Assembly (NCBI GenBank): GCA_015499985.1
Contig: JAAAUF010000125.1
Location: forward strand, 1-62,041
Direction of reading: 5' to 3'
Length of the DNA stretch: 62,041 nt
Source of the DNA: Haplosporangium gracile
Lineage: Eukaryota; Mortierellomycota; Mortierellomycetes; Mortierellales; Mortierellaceae
Each line of letters starts with the position of its first letter. The stretch's first letter is position 1. This document shows positions 23,034 through 33,889 of the stretch, in pieces. Under the pieces are notes generated by a model. It saw nothing but the letters and a program-made list of their open reading frames with translations. It did not search any database and was not told where the DNA came from. The translations under genes and the position numbers were made by a program.

Positions 23034-26000
23034 ATGTCCCTTGCCGAGGCATCCGCATCGACAGCCGACAAGGAGCCCTTGATCGCACCCATATCGACGA
23101 CTTCCGCTCCCGATTCACAAGATCGTGCTCGCTCCACCCCAGGCACCCCAAGCACCCCTTCACCCGCTTCCGCTCCCTCAGTATCCTCCTCTTCGTATCA
23201 TCCACCTCCCTCCATTTCCTCAACAGATGCTTCCGGGTCCTCACCACAACCACCGCCAACCAACGACAACAGCACTGGCTCTATCCCAACATCCAACGCC
23301 TTGGCATCCTCTCTCAAATCCCGAATCTCCTCCTCTGCCTCGCTATCATCTCTTTCTTCTACAACTCCCACCAACATCATCAGCCCAAAACCCTACACTG
23401 CCTACGACCACTCTACTGCTGCTGCTTCTTCTGCTTCACTCTCTGCTGCCACCAGTTCGTTGCTGATGCTATCGGGATCTAAAGGCGTCCATTCAGACGC
23501 TTCGAACCACACAATCAGGAACGTGCACGTCAAGTCGGAGGATGTAGAATCGACCAGGGGAAGACCACTCTCTCCAGAGAACCACAATACTCACTACCGC
23601 TCCTCATCCCAAAGTCGCTCGAGCTGGGAACACCAACAACAGCCCCAGCATTACGACCAGCACCACCAAAATCACCACCGGCATAACACCCAACATCAAT
23701 GGTGGCAGTCAAACCGACCCTCGGAGGACGAAGAGATGGGCCACAGTGGACAGGATCAGTCTAGACGGCATGAAAGGGAGAACCAGGACGGCCAATCATA
23801 TCGGAGCCACCCTTATCACAACTCTCGCCATCTCGGCTCTCACCATCAGCATCAGCAGCGTGAACGTGAAGATACGGATGAAGATATGACAGACATGTCG
23901 ACTGGAGCAGGTCTCAAAGTTCCTACATCCCGGAAGCGTCTTGCCTCTCCAAGCTCTCCCCGGTCGACTCCTGGCAAAGAAACCTCAGCCCCTGTTGAAC
24001 ACTCTATGACTCCTTCCCCGAGAATGCCACCTCGGACTTCAGGAAGCCCTGGAGCATCAAGCTCACCCCAGTCACGAAAGAACTCCATCGGTGGATCCAA
24101 AAAGGAACACAAGGTCGGTGTCACTGCAACCAGTTGTGCCAATTGCGGCACGACCACGACGCCGCTCTGGAGACGCGCCGGCAACGGGCAGACAATCTGC
24201 AATGCTTGTGGTATGTATATCTTTATCTTTTTACCAGGAGGACGATAAGCGCCACGTTTCTTTGTTATTAGTTTTTTTTTCTGTTTGCTTGTGCTCCCAT
24301 TGCTCTTGTGGATGTTTGTCCTTGGGCGAGAAGACTTTTTGTTTTGCTATATTTTACGCCATCACACGACATTTGAACAGGGAATGGTTCTGCGCAAGGC
24401 GATCAACACATGGGGCAAACATTCGAAAAAAATAAGGGGCGCGTGGGGAGAATGGAATACAAACAAAGCGCAAAACACTAATCATAACTCTTCATATTTC
24501 CCGTCCAGGTCTTTATTTCAAGGCTAGGAATCTAACACGACCAACTTGGCTCAAACGCAACACCGGTGCCAAGAAGGGCGATGGAACTGGCGATGAGGCA
24601 GATGAGGCCGAGGGTCGGGGGGGCGCCAAGGGTTCGGGAGCAGAATCAGGAGCTCCTTCAGCTACACCAGAAATTGGTGATGAAGGACCAGGATCAGACA
24701 AACCTCCACTGGCAGCAACACCAGCAACAACGGCGGTAGGAGCGGGTCCAGGAATGCCTGGACATGTGCACGACAGCGAATGCGCAGGATCTTGTCCAGG
24801 AGATGGTAACTGTAACGGAGAAGGCGGAGCAGAGTCTTGTGCCGGCTGCCCTTCGTTCAACCAACATCAAGCGAACCGCCAGCATTTGGTTTGTGCCAAC
24901 TGTCGAACCACCACTACTCCACTCTGGCGCCGCGACAGTAGTGGCAATACCATCTGTAACGCCTGCGGGTTGTACTTCAAGTTGCACAACGTTCATCGAC
25001 CCGTGACGATGAAGAGGGCCGTCATCAAGCGAAGGAAGCGTGTCAACCTTCTGGCCAATTCGCCTCCGCCTGCTGCTACTGTTCCTAAAGCACAGGCAGA
25101 ACAAGACGCACAAACCCCAGTCCAGGGACAGGGAGCACAGCAGCAGTCGACACCACCAAAATCCCTTCAGCGTCCTCCAAAGTCCAAGCAGTCTAAGCCG
25201 ATATCTGAACCTTCTGCACCACCAACTGCGTCTGATCTTGAGCCCAGTGACAACAACCCTCAAGGACAGAAGCAAGGTCGTGCCACCACCAAGCGCCGGA
25301 AAGTTCAGAGCTCGATTGCTCCCCGCGGAGTTCCGGCGATCGAGGACTTTATCCAGCCCAACCGATCGGCCAATGGACAGACAGAGTGGCTTCGACAAGA
25401 GCCTGGTGCTACGGATGTGCATCGGAGCGTTTCTCCTATTGAGAATATTGGACGAGGACGAAGTGATGATCGAGATCATCATTACAGCCACAGCTCGTCA
25501 TACAACCAGACGCCACCCTCTTCGCGTTCGCAGGAACAGAATGGATCGAGCCGCGGCCAATCATCTCAGCAACGGTCGTCGTCGTCGTCCCCAGGACATT
25601 CGCAACAACCTTCACGATATCTTTACAATGTGCACCAAGGAAATGGACAGTACCAGTCGTCACAGTCGATGACCATGTCGCGTTATCCAATGCACTCGCT
25701 GCCTCCCCCTCCCCCTCCAAGGAACCAGCGGCAGCCATCGCTTCATTCAACACATTCCCCTCACCATGGCCAGCATTTGCCTCCTCCCCCACAGCAGCAT
25801 TCTCAACACCACCAGCACGAACATCATTACCACCACGAGCAGCACCATCCTGATGATATCACTATGCAGGGCTATCAGGGATTGCACGGACCTCGAAGTG
25901 GTCATATGGATGACTCCATGCTCTCTTCTCAGTACTCAGCCCCTTCGTCTGGCTGGAATCACCGCTTGCCTGGATACGCTACAGTCTCCTCGAACACCTT

Positions 26001-26988
26001 CAGCACTCGACTCTCGTCGACTGGCATTGTGCATTCGTCAGGACCGGACCCTAACTCGCCTCCAGGATATCCACGACAGGAACCTACCAGCCCTTATGCG
26101 CATTCCCAGTCGATGCGATCACAGGGCCACGACTCTTATGGACCAAGGTCTCCAGGAACATCCGATGGTCGAGATGGCAGAAGTGGGTATAGTAGCTCTT
26201 ACCACCACGGACTGTCGTCGATCCTGAACCCAATGCGCGGCAACAACTCTCGAGAGAACGATAACGATCATGGAGGAGTTGACGGATCGACCCACTTGCC
26301 ACCCATTTCGATGCCCTCGTCCAACACTCAGCACCAGCCTCTCCCAAGAGCGTCCGAGATTTTGCATCAACGCCAGGAGGCTTCTGGACCCCACCACTCG
26401 CATCATTATTCTTCGTACTCGCAACAGCAGGAACAGCCACCACGACATGCTTCACCGCCACCCCCTCCGTCGACTTCGGCGGCTGCGCCCTCCGGTGGCC
26501 TTCCCAACACAGAGGTCTTGCAGCAAACACGTGAGGATTTGCAGAGAGAAGTGTCGCATCTGTCGATGCTTCTGGGTCGTGCGGCGGCCGTGTTGAATGG
26601 ACTCGACCAAGCATTAGGTCCCAACAATGCTAGTGGCGGCGCAGGAGGAGGAGGAGGAGCAGACGCGAAAACCAACCCTATGGCAGCGATTGCAGCCTTG
26701 GGTGCATTGCCGACGGATCTGAAGACTAGCTCTGCGCTTGCCAGTCTGATGGCGTTGAGTGCTTCTGGAGGAGATGGCGGAGCTCCAGGTAGTGGCGTGT
26801 CTACTGCTGCAATGGCCGGGTCGGAAGGAAGTTCAAGAAGTGTATCAGGTCCACCACCTTCTTCTTCAGCTGCTTCTGGGCCTTCTTCGCATGATACGTA
26901 TGGCCATACTAACGCATCTATCCCTCCACCGCCACCACTTTCGAACCGCCACCCCCACATGTCCTACCCTCTTCCCCGCCGCGAATAA
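23034..26988 (+). CDS. sreA: Iron-responsive GATA transcription factor (SreA/Fep1/Urbs1 type)
   Basis: Two exons, 23034-24210 and 24509-26988, give 1218 residues. There are two C-X2-C-X17-C-X2-C GATA fingers: the first at about residues 371-393, split by the intron after CNACG and continuing [17 protein letters not shown]; the second at about 521-545, with [19 protein letters not shown] behind it. Between them lies the diagnostic Cys block C-X5-C-X8-C-X2-C (CPGDGNC...ESCAGC, about 488-506), known from Fep1, SreA, Urbs1 and Sfu1 as the iron-sensing element. A C-terminal coiled coil ([20 protein letters not shown], about 1064-1095) also fits the family. These proteins repress siderophore and iron-uptake genes when iron is plentiful, binding ATCWGATAA-type sites in the nucleus. 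Unusual points are the long Ser/Pro/His/Gln-rich N-terminal and middle regions. The gene ends 73 bases from the convergent HMG-CoA reductase. Confidence 0.93.
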
Positions 26989-27061
26989 TTCTCCGGATAA
27001 TTTACTCAAAATAAAAACAAAAATAATACTCTAATGGTCGTTCGTGTAATTTAATAAGTTC

Positions 27062-30000
27062 TTATGGCCGACCTGGACCACCATTGCTGTTATTGTTGCT
27101 GTTGTTATGATGTACTGAAGAGCTCATGATGCTGACATTACTATTGTTGGCGCTCATCCCGGCGCCGTAGAGGCCCAGACCGCGCTTCTCGATGTAAGAC
27201 CGGGCAGCACCGAGTCGGATTCTGCCCGTGTCGATCATATGGGCGGTCACCTCGTCGACTGAGGCTGGGGGTGTGCCTGCCGAGATAGCGATGTTGCGGG
27301 CGTGCAATGCCATGTGCCCGCGCTGGATTCCTTCTGTCACCAGTGCCCGTAATGCTGCAAAGTTTTGGGCCAACCCCACCGTCACCATTGCCTATTAATA
27401 TTTGTTTAAAGATGAACGAGTGGTTAGCGTGAAAGAAGCTTGGTGAAGAAGATAGAAGTAACGGTTAAAAGACTAGGAAAGAAAAAGGGTGGTGTACGAA
27501 AAAAAAATTACCATGGCAAGTTGCTTAGAGTCAGGGTAGCGCATGACTCCAAGAGTGAAAGCGTGGACGGGGTTGGTGCTGAGGACTCCCCCCTTGGTTC
27601 CAACCATGATGGGCATCTCGAGCTCGCCACAAAACACCAAAGCGTCCTGGCCTTTGAATCCTTGCGCCAGACGCTCCTCATCTTCCTCGATCCAGTACCG
27701 CGTCAAGGGCTTGTAAGCGTCCCCTCTCGAGATCTTGGCCCCGCAACCCTCAGAGATATCCTGTCTAAATTTCCGCTTTGATCCATTTTGTTTCCTTGAT
27801 TCAATCTGGTCAGACTCGTTGGCATTTAAGCTAGAGTGTTCACTGGATCGGTCCGAGTAAGTGCCAGCCCCACTGGCCCAAGCATGTGCTCCGGCCTCGA
27901 TTGCTCTCCAGTCCTGGCCCGTGGCCAACGCAACGGCATCAATACCATTCATGATCCCCTTGTTGTGTGTTGCAGCACGATAGGGATCCAGATCTGCCCA
28001 CTCATAGGCCTCCAAGAGTCGGACTGCTACATCCTTGCCCGGCAAGGACTTGTAACCCATATGCGAGAATGGCAAACGGAACGTCGACTATTTCGAAAGA
28101 AACCCCAAAAGATCGAGATGCGTCAGATATGGAATTCAACCATATGTCACCATGTATGTAAGCGAAACAAAAAAAAAATAAACATACCTTTGCGATGCGA
28201 TCAACGTTCAGGTTACTCAGAATGCGCACTCCGATACGACCACCACTCATCTTGGCCAAGAAAGGCGCGATTCCCTCTGCCACAGTGTTGGCGCAGTTGG
28301 CACCCATGGCATCGCCTACATCAACATGCAGGTGCACAACCAGCCACTCAGAGCACCGTCCTTGAGACGACGATCCCGATTGGGACCTGGAGGGCACATT
28401 CTGGGGGGAAATGACACCGTACTTGACTAGCAGATCCTGACCCTTGAAACTTTCTCGACTGATATGCCTCCGGACACGGTGAAACGATACTCTTTGAACT
28501 CCACCGCCACGCATAACCATGTTGGTGCAGTATTCGTTTGCCTCCTCCTGGATCGCCTTTTCCTGTTCCTGCATCTTAGTCATGACTCTATCCATGTCAG
28601 CGTCCTTGATATCCAACAGCTGCACTTGTGCAATGATCATGTTGCGCTCCGGTGCGATAGCTTGGAAACCATGAAAGGTTGAAATGGTCTTGGCTGCACT
28701 CGATACTGCAGCAATGACAGAGGGCTCCTCGATCGCCATGGGGATGACCAGTGGGGAACCGTTGATCGTGAAATTGAAAGCCAGCCCCATGGGCATTCCC
28801 AGCGTCCTATGGTTTAAAAGTAAGGTAGTTGCGCGATAAGTCTTCTCAGTCTTTTGATCGATGCGACCCATCTTCTTCTTCCTGCAGGTAGACCGATGAG
28901 GATGCACGCCGAAAATGCCTGGACAGAAATGTTAGGGTCCGGCAAGGGGAGTAGGCTTACCCGATACAGTTTTCAATCATGTTGTTAGCAATCTGCTCAT
29001 CAAGACCATGGACAGGGAAGGGGGCGCCTTCCTGCTCGGTAGCAATGATAGCATCCAGGCGCGCGTCCAATGATAGATCGCCCTCCAGTAAGTGTCCATT
29101 CGGAGACCCGATCATCTTGCGTTGCTCGGCCAGGTTCGATATCACTGTTGCCTTGCGCTCCTTTTCTAATTGATCCCGACGCTCCTCCTCCGTCATGACT
29201 ACGTCCTCTTGTCCTTGTCCAAGCTCAAGAGCCAATGCACGGCGCTCGCTGTCCTGCTCCTCGTCTTCCTGGGTTTGTTTGCTGGACTGCATGATGTGAT
29301 CCTGCTCTTGATGGTGCTGATGCTCCAGACGCTGTCCATTGCTTTGCTGAGACGCGATCTGACCATCATCTGTATAGTTCAGAAGTGAAGATACATCCTG
29401 TGAGGCGGAAGAGTCGGGTGTGCTCACAATGGAACTCAAATCAGAGGGGCTGAGATGAAGGGCTATGGCTGTGCTGTGATTGCTGAGAAGGCTATGATGA
29501 TGGTGGTGAAGTGACGATGTGGATCGGGCCATTGATATCGGCTGAGGTGTCGCTAGCGGGACAGTCGAAGCCAACAAGGACGACACGGTTGAAGGAGAAG
29601 AGGGCGCCAAGGCAGTGGTAGGGGGGACGATAATGCTGGTCATGGTCAAGGACCGGGTAGGCCCAAAGTTAGGAGTGGACTGTCCAGAAGTTTTGGCTGA
29701 GGTTTGGTTCGACGCAAAGGAGTCAAGGGACGAAGGGCGGGTCAGGTGCGGGAATGCTAAGCCTAGTTGGGTCCGACGCTCTTTGATGGTCTTTTTGTAG
29801 AATCCGGACCAGTACGTGTGGGTGCGGATCGCCTCCTGAGCTGGCGATGTGGTGATGGTGGCATGGGTGTTGATTGAAATTGAGGGCGACGCGGCAGCAC
29901 CGGATCGTCCCTTTGATATCCTTGCTATTGTTGCTGCTGCTGGTGAGGGCGCTGAGGCTGAGGTATTGATTGTAGTGGTGGATGCAGGTGTGGTCGTTAT

Positions 30001-30153
30001 CGTTGTCGCTGTCGCTGTTGTTGCTGTTACTGTTGCGGATGGAATCGTTGAGGAGACGGGTGTTGGTGGACGGTGGGCCAGACTAGCTTTGCGTGCGTCT
30101 GTAGGAAGAAGAGGTGGCTCCATGGCAGGGCGGTGGGGAAGGTGAATGGGCAT
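27062..30153 (-). CDS. HMGR: HMG-CoA reductase, class II type
   Basis: Four exons on the minus strand (30153-28961, 28806-28188, 28087-27512, 27391-27062), 905 residues. Family landmarks: [14 protein letters not shown] near residue 115; ENCIG with the catalytic Glu, continuing [30 protein letters not shown]; the [11 protein letters not shown] cofactor/substrate loop; [20 protein letters not shown] with the catalytic Lys and Asp; and the C-terminal [15 protein letters not shown] with the His. These are class II (bacterial, mevalonii-like) signatures; the usual fungal class I enzyme has an ENVIGY.P.PVGVAGP form and an N-terminal sterol-sensing membrane domain, which is absent. It reduces HMG-CoA to mevalonate, or works in the reverse oxidative direction in some bacteria. 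Odd features are a Ser/Thr-rich N-terminus and a long low-complexity insert between the GFYKK and ENCIG segments. Predicted soluble. Confidence 0.92.
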
Positions 30154-30862
30154 TGAGGGGAGAGCGAAGGGAGTCGTCGGACTCTGTTTGGGATCTTAGA
30201 AGTGGCGGGGAGTTAAAATGAGGAAACAGACTGAGACAGGGTCCATGCGGGTATTGTCGGTGTGTGATGAGATGACTGGAAGGGAGGAAGGAAGAAAGGG
30301 AAGTCGATGAAGAAAAGGAATACAAGCCTGCCTGCTGAGATCAAATGGAGGACAAAGCCCGGCGCGACAGCGGAAGGAAAGGGACCATCCTTGTCCGAGT
30401 GACTGTCACACACCTCTTTGCGTTCCCTTCGTCCATTTTCCCTTCCGTGCTCATTGTTGCGTTGCATTTTTATTCTGCATTTGGCAAGCCTTTAAATTTT
30501 TTTTTACTATGATCGCGTCCCACTTCTGGCACTGACACGCACAACCGACATTGATTGTAATATTCGGCCCAAAGGGTGAACAAAAATAAATAGTGCGCAT
30601 CGCTTCGCATCAGACACCTAAAGTAGAAACCATGGCATGTGCTTCCTTCCGCCCCTCCCTCCAAAGCACCTATCAATCGACCAATACGATGATTGATACA
30701 AAACAAAGGCTGTATTGCCTGCCTCTTTCCCGTTTCATTCGTCCTTCGCTTCTCATGCATGCATCTAGAAGGACATTAAAACTGACACTGGTTCTGTTTT
30801 AAAACAACAACAAAAAAAGCAATGCCAATGCAAAACTCAAACTGGTCAATCGGGAACGAGGA
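30154..30862. other. Upstream region of the HMG-CoA reductase gene
   Basis: The first about 320 bases are purine-rich on the plus strand, i.e. pyrimidine-rich upstream of the minus-strand start, as for other genes here. No coding sequence recognised. Confidence 0.45.
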
Positions 30863-31040
30863 CTACTTGGTGGCCTTGAAGGCGGCAAACACAAAGCAGC
30901 ACAGAACGATGACAATGCATTGTTCAGTTTCCATGGAAAATAGACGTCTGTTGTGCTCCGTCGAGAAGGATGACTGTTGGTCATAATAAATTGCCCGTAA
31001 AGTAGGCGTCCGTGCAAATTTGATTTTCGTTGGGACCGAC
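30863..31040 (-). other. Possible last exon encoding a short C-terminal hydrophobic tail
   Basis: Read on the minus strand after an acceptor TTTGTTGCAG, the frame gives SVPTKIKFARTPTLRAIYYD, a polar middle ending RRLFSMETE, then the hydrophobic QCIVIVLCCFVFAAF and KATK before TAG. It resembles the tail of a single-pass or tail-anchored protein. I could not find a matching upstream exon, so it may be a relic or chance frame. Confidence 0.25.
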
Positions 31041-31531
31041 CTGCAACAAACACATGGTGCTGAACGCACCTACCCTTTGGTATCAGTGTCTTTTCCACTT
31101 CCAAGACTGACTACTACTGCCAATCGGTTTTACTGAGCTACGGGTTGAGGAATGTCCGTTACTCATTTATTCCCCACTCTCGCACACAAATATATCCGTA
31201 CCATTGGACGTGTACAGCCGGTGCTCGCATTCCAGATGGGCGGGGATGTGAGAGCATATTCACATGGCATGCCTTCTTCTAGCCCAGTCACTGGACCAGG
31301 CGCCCACACTACAAATAACGCACGCAACCACGAGCCAGAAATATGAAGGGGAAAAAAAAGAAAAGAAAAGAAAAGAAAAGAAAAGAATGAGCTTTGAGAG
31401 AAACAGCGCTTTGGTTTGTGCTCAAGAATCTAAAAAAGAATCAGAAATATTGACCATTCAGGCACCAGGCACACACCCTCCCACACACCCGCAATCGATC
31501 GTTTCAGTCAAGTTTGTAAGCACTCGGTTTC

Positions 31532-31578
<47 letters not shown>

Positions 31579-32093
31579 AGACCCTTCAGACATCCAACGC
31601 GGTTGCTATTTATTGTTTTCATCGCTGCCTATGAGTTCATGAAGGACAACGGAGAAAAGGAGGTTGTGCATCGCAACCACTCCTCCTCGTTCTAGTCTTT
31701 CTGGGTTAACATTATCTAGTCAGTGCGATAGCAATGGCATTATCGCGCGCTCCTATTCTTGCCATTTTATCCTTATATTTCCTTCCCTTTTTCGTTTTCG
31801 CTTCTTCCTCTTCTTCTCCTCCCTCTTCCTCATCGCAGTTGCCATTGTCATTGTCAATGTCATTGACATGCACACGGTGAATGTCTGACCACACCATCTG
31901 TTTTTCCTTAGCACCATACTTCTGCACCCTGTGCGTGTTCTAGCACGTAGAGAAGGATCTAATAGCCGCAGCAGCAGCAACTGAGCACAGAAGTGTACCA
32001 ACCACCGGACCGAGCCCTGGTATTTTTAATTTCATTTCATATCAATAGTCGTCGACCTCCGGCTATCTACCTTCAAGCACACACGACCAGACC
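31041..32093. other. Intergenic region with simple repeats
   Basis: No gene recognised. It contains an AAAAG repeat (about 31351-31387) and a GA dinucleotide run (31537-31575), and the upstream region of the polyGln gene at 32094. Confidence 0.5.
31537..31575. repeat. GA dinucleotide microsatellite
   Basis: An uninterrupted GA run of about 39 bases. Confidence 0.95.
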
Positions 32094-33117
32094 ATGAACT
32101 ATTCTCAGCAACCTCCGCCGCAACTGCAGCTGAATTTACAACTCTGGGATGACGACACGCTGTTTTTGCAGCCGACCCTTTGCCCGCCTTCTTCTCCTCC
32201 GCACCACCATCCTAGCCGACAGCCATCTCCTCTTCAGCAACAACAACAGCAACACCATGTGCAGCACCAGCAAGAGCAACAGCAACAACGCCAGTATGTG
32301 ACGCCACCATTGGGGTCATTTTGCACAACGCCACCACTTCCACCATCATCATACTTTGTTCCTCTCGATTCAAGTCTAAGATCGGACCAAGATCCCCCTC
32401 AAAAGGATTACCACCACCACCACCACCACCACCACCACCACCACCAATGGCAGCAGCAGCAACAGCAACAGCAGCAGCAGGGAAGCTATTTACAGCTTCA
32501 GCGTCAAAACTCTCTTTGTGCTCAACAGCCACAAGAGCCCTTTCAAACAATTATGGTAAGCGCTTCTTTTTTTATTTTGTTTTTTTGAGAGTACCAGCGA
32601 CAGTGGAATAGGACCCAGACGACAGAGAATATAAGAGCTATATCGCCATGCAGATGAGACCTAATTACCTGAAGTAGAAGAAACAGAGACGAGGGGTGGT
32701 GTGGGTTGGTCCCCGAAAAAAAACGTCCAAACCAAACTCAAAAAAACTCTAGACTGGGAAACAAAAAAAAAATGTGTGAAGCCCATGTGGGAAGGTGGAC
32801 CAAGCACCGATATAGTGTTTTTACTCGGCTTCAAAAACTCGCCTGACTCTTGACTTATTTTACTTACCTTGATGACGGGGTTATTCTTGGTTTTGGTTTG
32901 CTTGCTTGCTTTACGCTCTTTGGTTTTTTTTTTCGGGAACAGATTTGTATGAGGAGATAGACAGAAAAGGAGGGTAATTCATTTCGACTGTGTTCGAGGC
33001 AAGGCATTTGGGAGGTGGTTTTGTACATCTTGATACTTTTCGCCTGTCGCAGATTTCATTCATCAGACTATGTACAGTCCGCAGCCAAGCTCCCCACAAT
33101 ATCCCGTCAACCCCTAA
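32094..33117 (+). CDS. PolyGln/polyHis low-complexity protein (two exons, tentative)
   Basis: Exon 1 is 32094-32555 (154 codons) and ends at a GTAAGC donor in phase 0. A matching acceptor (TTCATTCATCAG) leads to 33067-33117, encoding TMYSPQPSSPQYPVNP and a TAA; total 170 residues. The protein is rich in Gln, Pro and His: a CAC-repeat run encodes about 11 consecutive His (near 32410-32446), flanked by Gln tracts encoded by CAG/CAA. A conserved-looking start, LQLNLQLWDDDTLFLQPT, precedes the repeats. No domain is recognised; such proteins are often transcriptional regulators, but that is only a general expectation. An alternative second exon (ICMRR after 32941) would also fit. Confidence 0.45.
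32411..32480 (+). repeat. CAC and CAG trinucleotide repeats inside the polyHis/polyGln exon
   Basis: A near-perfect CAC run (about 32411-32446) is followed by CAG/CAA units (about 32450-32480). Both are translated, as His and Gln tracts, in the gene starting at 32094. Confidence 0.9.
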
Positions 33118-33889
33118 CATCTCCTCCGTCGTTTGCCACCATTACACATAATACCAAAAGAAAGAACGGCATATCCATAAGATGAGGAAAATGAAATGAA
33201 GAAATGAAAAACACAAGACAGAGAAAAGAGAAGAAAGAGAGCCCTTTGTTAAATGATTTGAGCAGGAAAAGAAAAAAAGAAAAGATGCATAGACATAATT
33301 GACATGGCGACTAAGTGCAAGTACATTTGAGCAAAGGACAAAACACCAAAGGAAGAAAAAATGGGCGTCGCGGACCCAGAGGAAAAAGAAAGACAAATAA
33401 TTGGAACGGGGACGAAAGATGACTGACACCCCCTCCTCCCTTTCTCACTCGCCCCCTGCCTTTCTTTTGCCTTCATTCATATCCTGCTCCACCCCTGCCT
33501 CGACCGCCGTCACCCACCTCCCAACCCACCTTCAAGCAATTCATCTTTTCACCTTTTTCTTCTAACCTTCCTTCCCACTCCTCCACTCCACTCTCGCTCC
33601 ATAACAAATTTTGCCACCATTCCCTTCCCTCACCTTCTCTTCTATATCACTTTCCCTCTCTTTCCTTGCTTCTTCTTCTCCTACTTCAACTCACGCATTC
33701 CCACTCCCTTTCACTGCTCATTCGTCACTCTTTCAATGCGATCGGGGCTGTCCACCTTCTCCTAATCTCTACCTTGCTTACTACCTACTCACTTACTCAC
33801 TTCATTCGCCTCCCTTCCTTCACCTGTGTGCACATACCCTTTAACTAATCTTAACACTCACACTCTCACTCGCTGATCTACAATCTACA
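33118..33889. other. Intergenic and pyrimidine-rich leader of the RhoGEF gene
   Basis: Positions about 33430-33885 are strongly C/T-rich on the plus strand, typical of leaders in this genome. No gene recognised. Confidence 0.5.

Noticed and set aside
24694..25491. Minus-strand frame opposite the GATA factor
   Set aside because: Shadow of the conserved zinc-finger coding sequence on the other strand.
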